A stretch of DNA of 64,000 nt. It comes from Actinophytocola sp044466355 (GTDB taxonomy: Bacteria > Actinomycetota > Actinomycetes > Mycobacteriales > Pseudonocardiaceae). Made by a program: the position numbers and the translations under genes. Shown here one piece after another: positions 20,564-28,759 of the stretch; the stretch's first letter is position 1, and the number at the start of each line of letters is the position of its first letter. The notes beneath the pieces are model-generated. The model had not been told where the DNA came from. It worked only from the letters and a program-made list of their open reading frames with translations, and did no database searches. The DNA lies in NCBI RefSeq assembly GCF_044466355.1, contig NZ_JBITMQ010000012.1, positions 248,001-312,000 of the forward strand. Reading direction: 5' to 3'.

Positions 20564-22240
20564 TCAGGATACGTTCACGACGTTCGCTTCCGTGTCCTGT
20601 TCGGTCAGCTCCGCCGCGACGAGCTTCGCGAACAGGCCGATGCGGCCGTCCTCGAGCAGGCCGTACTCGACCAGCCGCCTCGCCAGGTGCGGTGGCAGGT
20701 CCGCGACCGGCATGCCGCCGCCGAGGTGCCGGAACGCCGTGGCGGCCGTGGGATCCGACGCGGTCAGCTCGCGGTAGCGGCCCAGCAGCCGCGCCCTCGG
20801 GTCGAGGTCGTCGACCGCCAGTTCGTCGAGCAGGTCGCGGTCGTGCAGTCGCGGCGCGAGGTCCTCGATGCGCAGACCTGGGCTCTGGATCAGTACCGCC
20901 GCGACGGCGCGGATCGCCAGCGGCAGGTGGTCGCAGCGGGCCACGAGGTCACGGGCGTGCCGCTCCGACACGAGCCGTGCCCGACCGACGAGCCTGCTCA
21001 GCATCGCGACCGCGGCCGCCGGGCTCAGCCGCTCGACGGCCACGCGGGCGGTGGCGTCCACCGCCGCGAGCGGTGAGTCGGCCGTCACCACGAACGCGCA
21101 GCCCGGCTCCGACACCAGCAGCGGCCGCAGCTGCGCGGCGGTCGTGCAGTGGTCGATCACGACGAGAGAGCGCTTTCCGGCCAGCGACTCGCGCCAGCGC
21201 GCGGCGGTCTCCGCGGACAGGCCCGCGCTCGCGAGGTCCACGTACAGCTGCCCGTCCGGGAAGTGCCACGCCGCCTGGTGCGCGGCCAGCAGCGCCACCG
21301 CCGACTTGCCCGCGCCGGACGGTCCGTGCACGACGACGACCTGCGGGCCCGTCGTGGCGTCGCAGGCGGACGTCACGACCGACCGCACCTCCTCGCCGCG
21401 GTCCACCAGCGGCGCCTGGTGCGGCAGCTGGCAACGGCTGCCCGCGGAGACCGGCGCGGTCGCGGTCGGCTGTGCGAGGAGAGCGCTGTCCCGGTTCAGC
21501 ATCGCGGCGTGCAGCTGCTGCAACCGCGGCCCCGGTTCCAGGCCGAGCCCCTCGACCAGGCGTTTCCTGGCCTCGGTGAACGCCTCCAGCGCCGCCGCGA
21601 CGTCCCCGCTGCGGTAGAGCGCGATCATCAGCGCCGCCCAGCAGCGTTCGCGCAGCGGGTGGTCGCTGACGAGCCTGCGTGCGACGCCGACCTGTTCGGC
21701 GTGCCTGCCGACGGCCAGCTCCGCCTCCATCAGGTCCTCCTCGGCGAGGAGGCGCTGCTCGGCGAGCGCGTCGAGGTGCCCGGAGAGCGCTCTCCGAGGT
21801 GGGAGTCCCTCGCCGGGGTGGCCACGCCACAGCCCGAGCGCCTGGCGCAGGTGGGTACGGGCGGACGCGGCCTCACCGTCGGAGAGCGCTCTCCGGCCGA
21901 TCTCCGCGAGGCGGCCGAAGACGTGCACGTCCAGTTCCTCGGGCGCGGTGGCGAGCAGGTAGCCGCCGCCCTTGGAGACGAGGCGGTTGCGGGATCCGTG
22001 GTCGAGCGCGCGGCGCAGCGCGGTCGCGTAGGTGCGGACGTTGGACCGGGCGGACGCCGGTGGACCGCTCTCCCACAGGACCTCGCCGAGCGCCGCGAAC
22101 GACACCACCGTGTTCGGCGCGAGCGCCAGCGCGGTGAGCATCAACCGGATCTTCGTCGACGACAGGTCGACGGCGGACCCGCCGTGGTACAGCTCGACCG
22201 GACCCAGCAGGCGATACCGGATGCCTTCGTACGTCTCCAT
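20564..22240 (-). CDS. AfsR/SARP-like regulator: winged helix, BTAD and NTPase domains
   Basis: 558 residues. OmpR-type DNA-binding domain about 8-98 (RLMLTALALAPNTVVSFAAL, NVRTYATALRRAL), BTAD helical domain about 105-250, then a STAND/AAA-like NTPase with Walker A GPSGAGKSA near 306 and a Walker B-like SLVVIDH. It lacks the long TPR tail of AfsR. Such proteins activate secondary metabolism or stress genes after signalling through the NTPase. GGGGAGG lies 8 nt before ATG 22240. No biosynthetic cluster is adjacent; the nearest candidates are the LacI gene behind it and the divergent lactonase. Confidence 0.88.
   Translation of the reverse strand: METYEGIRYRLLGPVELYHGGSAVDLSSTKIRLMLTALALAPNTVVSFAALGEVLWESGPPASARSNVRTYATALRRALDHGSRNRLVSKGGGYLLATAPEELDVHVFGRLAEIGRRALSDGEAASARTHLRQALGLWRGHPGEGLPPRRALSGHLDALAEQRLLAEEDLMEAELAVGRHAEQVGVARRLVSDHPLRERCWAALMIALYRSGDVAAALEAFTEARKRLVEGLGLEPGPRLQQLHAAMLNRDSALLAQPTATAPVSAGSRCQLPHQAPLVDRGEEVRSVVTSACDATTGPQVVVVHGPSGAGKSAVALLAAHQAAWHFPDGQLYVDLASAGLSAETAARWRESLAGKRSLVVIDHCTTAAQLRPLLVSEPGCAFVVTADSPLAAVDATARVAVERLSPAAAVAMLSRLVGRARLVSERHARDLVARCDHLPLAIRAVAAVLIQSPGLRIEDLAPRLHDRDLLDELAVDDLDPRARLLGRYRELTASDPTAATAFRHLGGGMPVADLPPHLARRLVEYGLLEDGRIGLFAKLVAAELTEQDTEANVVNVS
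21782..21795. repeat. Perfect 14-bp palindrome GGAGAGCGCTCTCC inside the BTAD gene
   Basis: Self-complementary and of LacI-operator form (core GAGCGCTC). It encodes RRALS. A second copy lies 99 bp away and a third at 48424-48437. Confidence 0.6.
21881..21894. repeat. Second GGAGAGCGCTCTCC palindrome inside the BTAD gene
   Basis: Identical to 21782-21795 and in the same reading phase, again encoding RRALS; spacing 99 bp (33 codons). It could be a regulatory pair or a chance of repeated helix sequence. Confidence 0.6.
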
Positions 22241-22324
22241 GGCATGAACCTCCCCAAGCGGAACCCATGCTCGGAGAGGGCGCTAACAACTCGCTAACAC
22301 GCGGTCCCGGGTACGGTCCTGCTT

Positions 22325-23179
22325 GTGATCGTCGATGTGGTGCTGGCAGCGGAGGCGCTGCTCGCGGAGGGCCCGGTCTGGGATGCCCGCAGCTCGTGCC
22401 TGCGATGGGTGGACATCCTGCGGGGCCGGGTGCACCGGTTCGACCCGGCGACGGGGGTGGACACGTTCTTCGAGGTCGGCGAGGACGTCGGCACGGTCGC
22501 GGTGCGTGCCGCGGGCGGGCTGGTGATCGCGACGACGACCGGCCTGTACACGTGCCTGGAGGACGGCGGGCGGCGGACGTTGCTGCACGCCGTGGACACC
22601 GACCCGCCCGGCGGCCGGTGCAACGACGGCAAGGCCGACCCGTGGGGCCGGTTCTGGGCGGGCACGATGCTGGACGACCCGCACGGGGCGTGCGCGCTGT
22701 ACCGGCTGGACCCGGACCGGTCACTGCACACGATGGTGACCGGAGTGTCCTGTTCGAACGGTCTGGCGTGGTCGCCGGACGGGACGACCATGTACTACAT
22801 CGACACGCAGACCGGCGGCGTCGACGCGTTCGACCACGCACCGTCGACGGGCGCGCTGTCCCGGCGGCGCCGGATCGTCGACATCGACCGCGGCTGGCCG
22901 GACGGCATGACCGTCGACGCCGACGGTTGTCTGTGGGTGGCGTTGTGGGACGGCTGGGCGGTGCGCCGGTACGCGCCGGACGGCCGGTTGCTGGCTACGG
23001 TGGAGGTGCCCGCGCAGCGGGTGACGTCGTGCGCGTTCGGCGGGCCCACGTTGTCGACGCTGTACATCACGACGGCGCGGGTGGGGTTGGCGGATGTCGC
23101 GGACCAGCCGGCGGCGGGGTCGTTGTTCGCGGTGGACGCGGGGGTTGCGGGTCTGCCGGCGGGGGAGTGGGCAGGGTGA
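22325..23179 (+). CDS. SMP-30/gluconolactonase/LRE-family lactonase
   Basis: 284 residues forming the six-bladed SMP-30 propeller. Metal and active-site signatures are present: EGPVWD near residue 15, GRCNDGKADPWGRFWAGTM, CSNGLAWSPDG and WPDGMTVDADG. It hydrolyses sugar lactones to sugar acids using a divalent metal; the exact lactone is unknown. GTG 22325 gives a normal N-terminus. Its stop overlaps the GTG of the following DUF202 gene (GTGA, 23176-23179). Confidence 0.9.
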   Translation: MIVDVVLAAEALLAEGPVWDARSSCLRWVDILRGRVHRFDPATGVDTFFEVGEDVGTVAVRAAGGLVIATTTGLYTCLEDGGRRTLLHAVDTDPPGGRCNDGKADPWGRFWAGTMLDDPHGACALYRLDPDRSLHTMVTGVSCSNGLAWSPDGTTMYYIDTQTGGVDAFDHAPSTGALSRRRRIVDIDRGWPDGMTVDADGCLWVALWDGWAVRRYAPDGRLLATVEVPAQRVTSCAFGGPTLSTLYITTARVGLADVADQPAAGSLFAVDAGVAGLPAGEWAG

Positions 23180-23541
23180 GGTGGGCGTCGCGGCTGCGTG
23201 CGCGGGGCTCGGACCCGGATCCGAGGTTCAGTTTCGCGAACGAGAGGACCTTTCTCGCGTGGATCCGTACCGCGCTGGCGCTGCTGGCCGCGGGGATCGG
23301 GCTGGAGGCGTTCGCGCCACCGCTGGCGGTGCCGGGGTTGCGGCAGGTGCTGGCGGCGCTGCTGGTGCTGGCGGGGGTGGGGATCAGCGGGGCGGCGTTC
23401 CGGCGTTGGTTGCGCAGCGAGGAAGCCATGCGGGAGCGGAAACCGTTGCCGCCACCGAAATTGGCGCCATGGTTGTCGTACGGGATAGCCGCGGTCGCGT
23501 TGGTGGTGTTCGTGCTGCTGGTGGTGGCCAATCTGCGTTGA
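23176..23541 (+). CDS. DUF202 (YidH-like) small membrane protein
   Basis: 121 residues. The conserved DUF202 N-terminus, DPRFSFANERTFLAWIRTALALLAAG, is followed by three hydrophobic helices (about 28-48, 53-73 and 97-118). Start GTG 23176 overlaps the lactonase stop. The family is related to YidH/YidG; function unknown. A second DUF202 gene follows at 24186, but the two are split by a 600-bp repeat array. Confidence 0.88.
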   Translation: MRWASRLRARGSDPDPRFSFANERTFLAWIRTALALLAAGIGLEAFAPPLAVPGLRQVLAALLVLAGVGISGAAFRRWLRSEEAMRERKPLPPPKLAPWLSYGIAAVALVVFVLLVVANLR

Positions 23542-23564
23542 CCCGGCCCACCCGCGACGTCCCC

Positions 23565-24162
23565 CGTACGAACGGTCCATTCGTTCGCCCGGGGGACCCC
23601 CGGTTCTCATTCTACGGTGGGGCACCGACATTTCCGGTGTCCGCGGCACGACCCCTGGGTCGGCACGCGAGAGGCGTTTGGCGGTCGTTGGCAAGGGCGC
23701 GGTGGCGCGGCACCGCGCGAACGGTCCATTCGCTCGGCTGGGGACCCCCAGTTCCAACTTACCTTGGAGGACCGACGATTCCGGCATCCACGGGCACGAT
23801 CTGGGAGTCGTACGAACGGTCCATTCGTTCGACCCGGGGGACCCCCGGTTTTCATTCTACCGTGGGGCACCGACATTCCCGGTGCGCTCGCCCGCCGCAG
23901 CGGTGTCCTCGGTCGGTGGCCTGGGAGACCGAACGAACGGTCCATTCGCTCGCCTGGGGGTCCCCCGGTTTCGACTTTACCGTGGGGGACCGACATTTCC
24001 GGTGCTCGCAGGGCGGGAGTTGGGCGGGGTGGCGAGATGCGTTCGGGGCTGAGCCGGTGCGGCACGGCCGCGGGCGGCGGGTGGCGTACGAACGGTCCAT
24101 TCGTGCGGCCCCAGGGGTTCCCCCGATTTCAAGCTTACCTTGGTGGGCCGACAGTTCGGGGG
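23565..24162 (+). repeat. Five-copy array of a 70-78-bp repeat built from three palindromes
   Basis: Copies at 23565-23640, 23715-23787, 23809-23884, 23930-24004 and 24085-24162, all in one orientation. Each has P1 ACGAACGGTCCATTCGT (or close), P2 CCGGGGGACCCCCGG (or close) and a third element near TACCGTGGGGCACCGACA whose CGGTG...CACCG can pair. Spacers differ in length (74, 21, 45 and 80 bp), so start-to-start distances are 150, 94, 121 and 155. The copies lie in different reading frames and have indels in P2, so conservation is at the DNA or RNA level. The array fills the whole gap between the two DUF202 genes. Confidence 0.85.
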
Positions 24163-24185
24163 AGCGACGGTTGCGGGAGGTGCTG

Positions 24186-24497
24186 GTGACTGAGCCGCCC
24201 GGTGTGCAGAACGAGCGGACCTCCCTCGCCTGGGTGCGCACCGCGCTCGGGCTCGCCGCGTGCGCGTTGCTCGCCGGGCGGTTGGCCATCGTCCGCGACG
24301 AGGCCTGGGCTGTCGGGGCCGCGCTCGCCTCCGCTCTCCTCGCCGTCGGGGTGGTCGGGTGGTCGCACGCGCGCTACCTGCGTGCGGCCCGGCGGCTCGA
24401 GGAACGCCGGTCCGTCGACTTCGCCGTGCCCGCACTGGTGCTCACGGTCGCCGTGGGCACGGTGGGCGGGCTCGCGCTCCTGTTGATCCTGCTGTGA
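24186..24497 (+). CDS. DUF202 small membrane protein, second copy
   Basis: 103 residues, shorter than the first. DUF202 start motif VQNERTSLAWVRTALGLAAC, three hydrophobic helices. GTG 24186 with GGGAGG 5 nt upstream. DUF202 pairs (YidH/YidG-like) usually sit side by side; here the repeat array lies between them. Its stop is 7 nt from that of the convergent methyltransferase gene. Confidence 0.85.
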   Translation: MTEPPGVQNERTSLAWVRTALGLAACALLAGRLAIVRDEAWAVGAALASALLAVGVVGWSHARYLRAARRLEERRSVDFAVPALVLTVAVGTVGGLALLLILL

Positions 24498-24504
24498 CGA
24501 ACGC

Positions 24505-25701
24505 TCACCCGGCCGCGCGGAGGCCGAACTGCCACACGTCCAGGTACCGCGAACGGAACCCCGCCTCCGAGTACGCCAGGTAGAACTCCCACAACCGCCC
24601 GAACACCTCGTCGAAGCCCAGCGCCGCCACCTGCTCGCGGGCCGCCTCGAAACGGGCACGCCACTGGGCCAGCGTTCGCGCGTAGTGCGGCCCCAGGCTT
24701 CTGCGTCGCACGACCCGCAGTCCCACCCGCGCCGCCTGCTCCTCGATCACCGGCACCGACAACAGCACGCCGCCCGGGAAGATGTACTTCTGGATCCAGT
24801 TGTGCGACCGCCTCGTCACCATCAGCCGGTCGTGGGGCATCGTGATCGCCTGCAGGCCGACGCGGCCGCCCGGGGCCAGGACCCTTGCCAGCGTCGCGAA
24901 GTACGCCGGCCAGAACTCCTCGCCCACCGCCTCGATCATCTCCACCGACACCACCGCGTCGTACGTGCCGCCCGCGTCGCGGTAGTCCGTCAGCGAGACC
25001 GTCACCCTGTCGGCCACGCCCGCCGCCGCCGCGCGTTCCTCCGCCAGTCTCCGCTGCTCCACGGAGATCGTCAGCGACGTCACCGTCGCACCCCGCTGGG
25101 CCGCTCGGATCGCCAGCGCGCCCCAGCCCGTGCCGATCTCCAGCACCCGGCTGCCCGCCCGGACGCCCGCGTAGTCCAGGATGCCGTCGATCTTGCGCAG
25201 TTGCGCCGCGTGCAGGTCGTCGCCCGGCTCGAACCACGCCGACGAGTACGTCATCGACTCGTCCAGGAACGCCTCGAACAGCTCGTTGGACAGGTCGTAG
25301 TGGCGGTGGATGTTCGCCCGCGCGCCGTCCGGGGTGTTGCGTTCCGCCGCCGGGCGGCGCGCGTCCACCCAGCGGCGCAGCACCTGGAGTGGCGCGGGCA
25401 CGAGCGTCGCCATCCGGGCGGCGAACGGGGTCAGCGCCGCGGCCGGGTCGTCGGCCGTCCAGTCGCCCGCCATGTACGCCTCGCCGAAGCCGATGTTCGC
25501 CTGTGCGCCGAGCCGGTGGAAGAACGCCGACGGGCGGACGATCCGCAGCTCCGGGCCGCCCCGGCCGAGTCTGGAGCCGTCCGGGAAGGACACGGTGACC
25601 GGCAGGTCCCGCACCGCGTACCGGAAGACGCGTTCCGCCGCCCATGCCCGGAACGGTGAGCGGGGCGGTGCCGCCGGGAGGGTTTCGATGGTTGTGGTCA
25701 C
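24505..25701 (-). CDS. Cyclopropane-fatty-acyl-phospholipid synthase-family methyltransferase
   Basis: 398 residues. N-terminal CFAS helical part, NIHRHYDLSNELFEAFLD, MTYSSAWF, SAM-binding VLEIGTGWGALAIRAA, EMIEAVGEEFW and the family end FYLAYSEAGFRSRYLDVWQ. It transfers a methyl or methylene from SAM to unsaturated acyl chains in membrane lipids. GTG 25701 overlaps the stop of the DUF1365 gene (25698-25701) and has AGGAGG upstream. With its two partners it forms a lipid-modification trio; the product (cyclopropane, methyl-branched or furan fatty acid) cannot be decided here. Confidence 0.9.
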   Translation of the reverse strand: MTTTIETLPAAPPRSPFRAWAAERVFRYAVRDLPVTVSFPDGSRLGRGGPELRIVRPSAFFHRLGAQANIGFGEAYMAGDWTADDPAAALTPFAARMATLVPAPLQVLRRWVDARRPAAERNTPDGARANIHRHYDLSNELFEAFLDESMTYSSAWFEPGDDLHAAQLRKIDGILDYAGVRAGSRVLEIGTGWGALAIRAAQRGATVTSLTISVEQRRLAEERAAAAGVADRVTVSLTDYRDAGGTYDAVVSVEMIEAVGEEFWPAYFATLARVLAPGGRVGLQAITMPHDRLMVTRRSHNWIQKYIFPGGVLLSVPVIEEQAARVGLRVVRRRSLGPHYARTLAQWRARFEAAREQVAALGFDEVFGRLWEFYLAYSEAGFRSRYLDVWQFGLRAAG

Positions 25702-26408
25702 TGCACACCCTCCTGTGGAACGTGGGGAGCACGCGGCACCACCGGGAGCTTGCGCAACCACAGCGCGATGCCATGCCGTTGGATCAGGAACCGCACTCGT
25801 TGCGGCGCAAGGGAAAACGCGTACCCGAGCATCCGTCGCGGGGTGGCCGGGCCCACACGGCGGCCGACCAGGGTCGCCGTGAACGCAGGCTCGTCGTCCT
25901 GCCGCAACGTGATCGTCAGGGCCAACCGGTCGTCCGGCGGTGGCAGCCGCATCCGGTAGCGGCCCGACACCTCGAAGAACGGCGACACGTAGAACTCCTT
26001 GTCCGTCTCCGCGTGCCACCGCTCGTCGGGCCGCAGCAGGTAACAGTGCCGCTCGCCGTACGTGTTGTGCACCTCCGCCACCACGCACAGCGGTGCGCCC
26101 CCGTCGTCCTCACACCAGTACACGGTCAGCGGGTTGAACACGTAGCCCAACGACCTCGGCGCCGTCAGCATCAGCACCCGCCCCGGCGCCGGGACCCCCC
26201 GCGTCGCGAGCCACGCGGTCAGGTTCGCGCGGATCGACCGGTCCGGCGCGCCGACGTGGTCGGCGGCGCGGAACGACACCAGCCGGGACAGCGGCGACGA
26301 CACCGGCAGGTCGTCGACATCGACCAGCCACAGCCGCAGCCGGTGCGTGAAACGTCGGGTCGACGCCCGGTACCTGACGTGTGTCAGGTTCGCCGAGTAC
26401 AGGATCAC
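25698..26408 (-). CDS. DUF1365 family protein
   Basis: 236 residues beginning MILYSANLTHVRYR, with RRFTHRLRLWLVDVDD, YVFNPLTVYWC, EVHNTYGERHCYLL and KEFYVSPFFEVSGRYRM, the main DUF1365 blocks. Function unknown; the family nearly always accompanies a flavin amine oxidase-like protein and a CFAS-like enzyme, as here. Overlaps both neighbours by 4 nt, so the three are translationally coupled. Confidence 0.9.
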   Translation of the reverse strand: MILYSANLTHVRYRASTRRFTHRLRLWLVDVDDLPVSSPLSRLVSFRAADHVGAPDRSIRANLTAWLATRGVPAPGRVLMLTAPRSLGYVFNPLTVYWCEDDGGAPLCVVAEVHNTYGERHCYLLRPDERWHAETDKEFYVSPFFEVSGRYRMRLPPPDDRLALTITLRQDDEPAFTATLVGRRVGPATPRRMLGYAFSLAPQRVRFLIQRHGIALWLRKLPVVPRAPHVPQEGVQ

Positions 26409-27652
26409 CAGGTCACCCCGAACGCGGCCGCCGCCCGCACCCCCGACGCGCAGCCGTCCTCGTGAAACCCCCAGCCGTGGTAGGCGCCCGCGTACGTGGT
26501 CCTGACAGTTGTCAGGTTGGGCAGGAACTGTTGCGCCGCAACGGACTCCGGCGTGTAGACGGGATGCTCGTAGGTCATGGTCGCGAGCACCGACGACGGG
26601 TCGACCCGGTCGGTCGCGTTCAGCGTCACCACGTACGGGCGCGGCTCACCCAGCCGCATGAGGCGGTTCATGTCGTAGCTCACCAGAACCTTCTCGCCGC
26701 CGCGGCAGGCGGGCTTCAGGTAGTTCCACGACGCACGCGCACCGCGGGCCGCCGGCAGCAGCGACTCGTCGGAGTGCAGCAAGGTCTCGTTGCGCGAGTA
26801 CGTGAACGCACCCAGGACCCGCTTCTCCTCCGGCGTCGGGTCCGCCAGCAGCCCGAGCGCCTCGTCGGCGTGCGTCGCCACCACCACCCGGTCCACGGTG
26901 TGCGTCTCGTCGCCGTCGTCACGGACCACCACCGCGTCCGGTGTGCGGTGCAGCGCACGCACCGGCGTGCCGACGCGCACCGCCGTCAGGTCCTTCGCGG
27001 CACGCTCGACGTACTCGCGGGACCCGCCGACCACGGTCCGCCAGGTGGGGGAGCCGCCGACCGACAGCAGCCCGTGGTGGGCGAGGAAACGGAACAGGTA
27101 CCGCACGGGGTAGGCGCGGCTCACCTCCTCCGGCGCCGACCACACCGCCGACACCATCGGCAGCAGGAAGTGCTCGGTGAAGTAACGGGAGTACCCGGCG
27201 GCGAACGCGCCCAACGTGACCTCCTCCCCGCCTTCCACCAGTACCCGCCGCGCGTGCCGGTGAAACCGGACGATCTCGGCAAGCATCCGCAGGTAGCGGG
27301 GCTGCACGGCGTTGCGCGGCCGCGCGAACAGGCCGGGGAGCCGCCGCGCGCCCGCGTACTCCAGCCCACAGCCGAGGCAGCGCACGCTCATCGACATCTC
27401 GGAGTCCTGGGTCCGCACCCCCAGCTCGCCGAACAGGCGCAGCAGGTTCGGGTAGGTGCGCTCGTTGTGGACGATGAACCCGCTGTCGACGGCCACCGTG
27501 CCGTCGCGCGTCGGCATGTCGTGGGTGTGCGCATGGCCGCCCAGCCTGGGCGCGGCCTCGAACAGCAGCACGTCGTAGCGGCGTTGCAGCAGGTAGGCGG
27601 CGGTCAGACCGGCGACACCGGACCCGATGACGGCAACCCTCTCCGTAGTCAT
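26405..27652 (-). CDS. FAD-dependent amine-oxidase-like oxidoreductase
   Basis: 415 residues. Rossmann FAD loop VAVIGSGVAGLTAAYLLQRR with downstream Glu, then GGHAHTHD, DSGFIVHNERTYPNLLRLF and a C-terminal FAD segment (YAGAYHGWGFHEDG). Related to the flavoproteins that accompany DUF1365 and CFAS genes; probably oxidises or desaturates the modified acyl chain (inference). ATG 27652 is used; an in-frame ATG three codons upstream is also possible. First gene of the trio. Confidence 0.88.
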   Translation of the reverse strand: MTTERVAVIGSGVAGLTAAYLLQRRYDVLLFEAAPRLGGHAHTHDMPTRDGTVAVDSGFIVHNERTYPNLLRLFGELGVRTQDSEMSMSVRCLGCGLEYAGARRLPGLFARPRNAVQPRYLRMLAEIVRFHRHARRVLVEGGEEVTLGAFAAGYSRYFTEHFLLPMVSAVWSAPEEVSRAYPVRYLFRFLAHHGLLSVGGSPTWRTVVGGSREYVERAAKDLTAVRVGTPVRALHRTPDAVVVRDDGDETHTVDRVVVATHADEALGLLADPTPEEKRVLGAFTYSRNETLLHSDESLLPAARGARASWNYLKPACRGGEKVLVSYDMNRLMRLGEPRPYVVTLNATDRVDPSSVLATMTYEHPVYTPESVAAQQFLPNLTTVRTTYAGAYHGWGFHEDGCASGVRAAAAFGVTW

Positions 27653-27975
27653 GCCCCTCATTCGGCGCACCACGGCGTCCGGCTTGCGTCCAATCCGCGG
27701 ACCCTCGGGCGGCGCGCTCGCCTTCGACGAGAACAGGCCGGGCCGTGGATATTTCGGCGTACGACGGCCGACGTGATATTTTTCGCGCTTCCGTGACAAC
27801 TCTGGGCGAGACTTGTAACGGCGCTGGCCCGTGCGGCGATGCTGAGTCGGCCCGTCACCCGTGTGGGTAAACCATTGCCCGGGAATATCCGGCGGTCCGG
27901 GCCCCGGAATCTTCCCGTTGCCTTTGGAAAAAGCCTGACCAAAATGGGAGACAATCTCGCCGACGTCGCTAACAT
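27653..27975. other. Divergent intergenic region, no gene seen
   Basis: 323 bp between the flavoprotein and GntR genes. Less G+C-rich than its surroundings, with two GATATTT direct repeats near 27748 and 27774 and a TTGCCT/AAAAT pair near 27918-27945 that could be the GntR promoter. No reading frame here has coding character. Confidence 0.4.
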
Positions 27976-28728
27976 GTGCGAGTGGCAGCAACAGGCGCGG
28001 GGACGCCCAGGAGGCCGGTCAGACGCAGTGACAAGGTGTCAGAGGCGATCGCACGAGATATCGTCCGGCGAATCGGCGCCGAGGAGCTGACCCCGGGAAC
28101 ACAACTGCCGCCCGAAGCCAAGATGCTCGAGGAGTACCGGGTCGGCCGCGGCTCGCTGCGCGAGGCGTTGCGCATACTCGAGGTCCACGGGCTGATCTCG
28201 ATCAAACCCGGTCCTCGCGGCGGCCCCACCGTCGACCAGGTCCACACCGAGAACTTCGGCCGCATGGCGACCCTGTTCTTCCAGATGGACGGTGTGACGT
28301 TCGCCGACCTGCTCGACGCCATGGTGATCATGGAACCGACGCTCGCGTGGCTCGCCGCGCAACGAAGCGACCAGCACCTGGTCTCCGAGATGTCCCGATT
28401 CACCCGGCCGGCGCGCACGGGTGACGAGGAGTACACCCGTGAGGCGGCCGACTTCCACCGGCTCGTCGCCGCCATGTCCGGCAACCCGGTGATGAGCCTG
28501 TACGGGCAGTCGCTCGGCGACATTGTCCGCGACCGGCTTTCCCCGCCGCTGTTTCCCAAGTCGCGACGGCCCGCGGTGATGAATGTCCACTGTGACATCG
28601 CCCGCGCCATCATCGACGGCGACGCGGCCAGGGCCGAGGAACTCATGCGTGAGCACATGACGGAATACGCCGCATATGTGCGGCGGCGGCATCCGGGGCT
28701 CATGCGAGAGGTCGTGGACTGGCGTTGA
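27976..28728 (+). CDS. GntR-family (FadR/FCD subfamily) regulator
   Basis: 250 residues. Winged helix about 15-90 (ELTPGTQLPPEAKMLEEYRVGRGSLREALRILEVHGLISIKPG), then an all-helical FCD domain with ligand/metal His residues (DFHRLVAAMSGN, EHMTEYAAYV). FCD regulators respond to organic acids or fatty-acyl ligands. It is divergent from the lipid trio, so it may control that operon. GTG 27976 chosen; GTG 27982 also possible. Confidence 0.9.
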   Translation: MRVAATGAGTPRRPVRRSDKVSEAIARDIVRRIGAEELTPGTQLPPEAKMLEEYRVGRGSLREALRILEVHGLISIKPGPRGGPTVDQVHTENFGRMATLFFQMDGVTFADLLDAMVIMEPTLAWLAAQRSDQHLVSEMSRFTRPARTGDEEYTREAADFHRLVAAMSGNPVMSLYGQSLGDIVRDRLSPPLFPKSRRPAVMNVHCDIARAIIDGDAARAEELMREHMTEYAAYVRRRHPGLMREVVDWR

Positions 28729-28759
28729 CGCGCGCGTCGGCACGGGGTAGGTAGGTTGA

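Noticed and set aside
23565..24162. Repeat array as a coding region (recurring TNGPFVR-like peptides)
   Set aside because: The peptides occur in different frames between copies and indels shift them; no continuous protein has conserved repeats.
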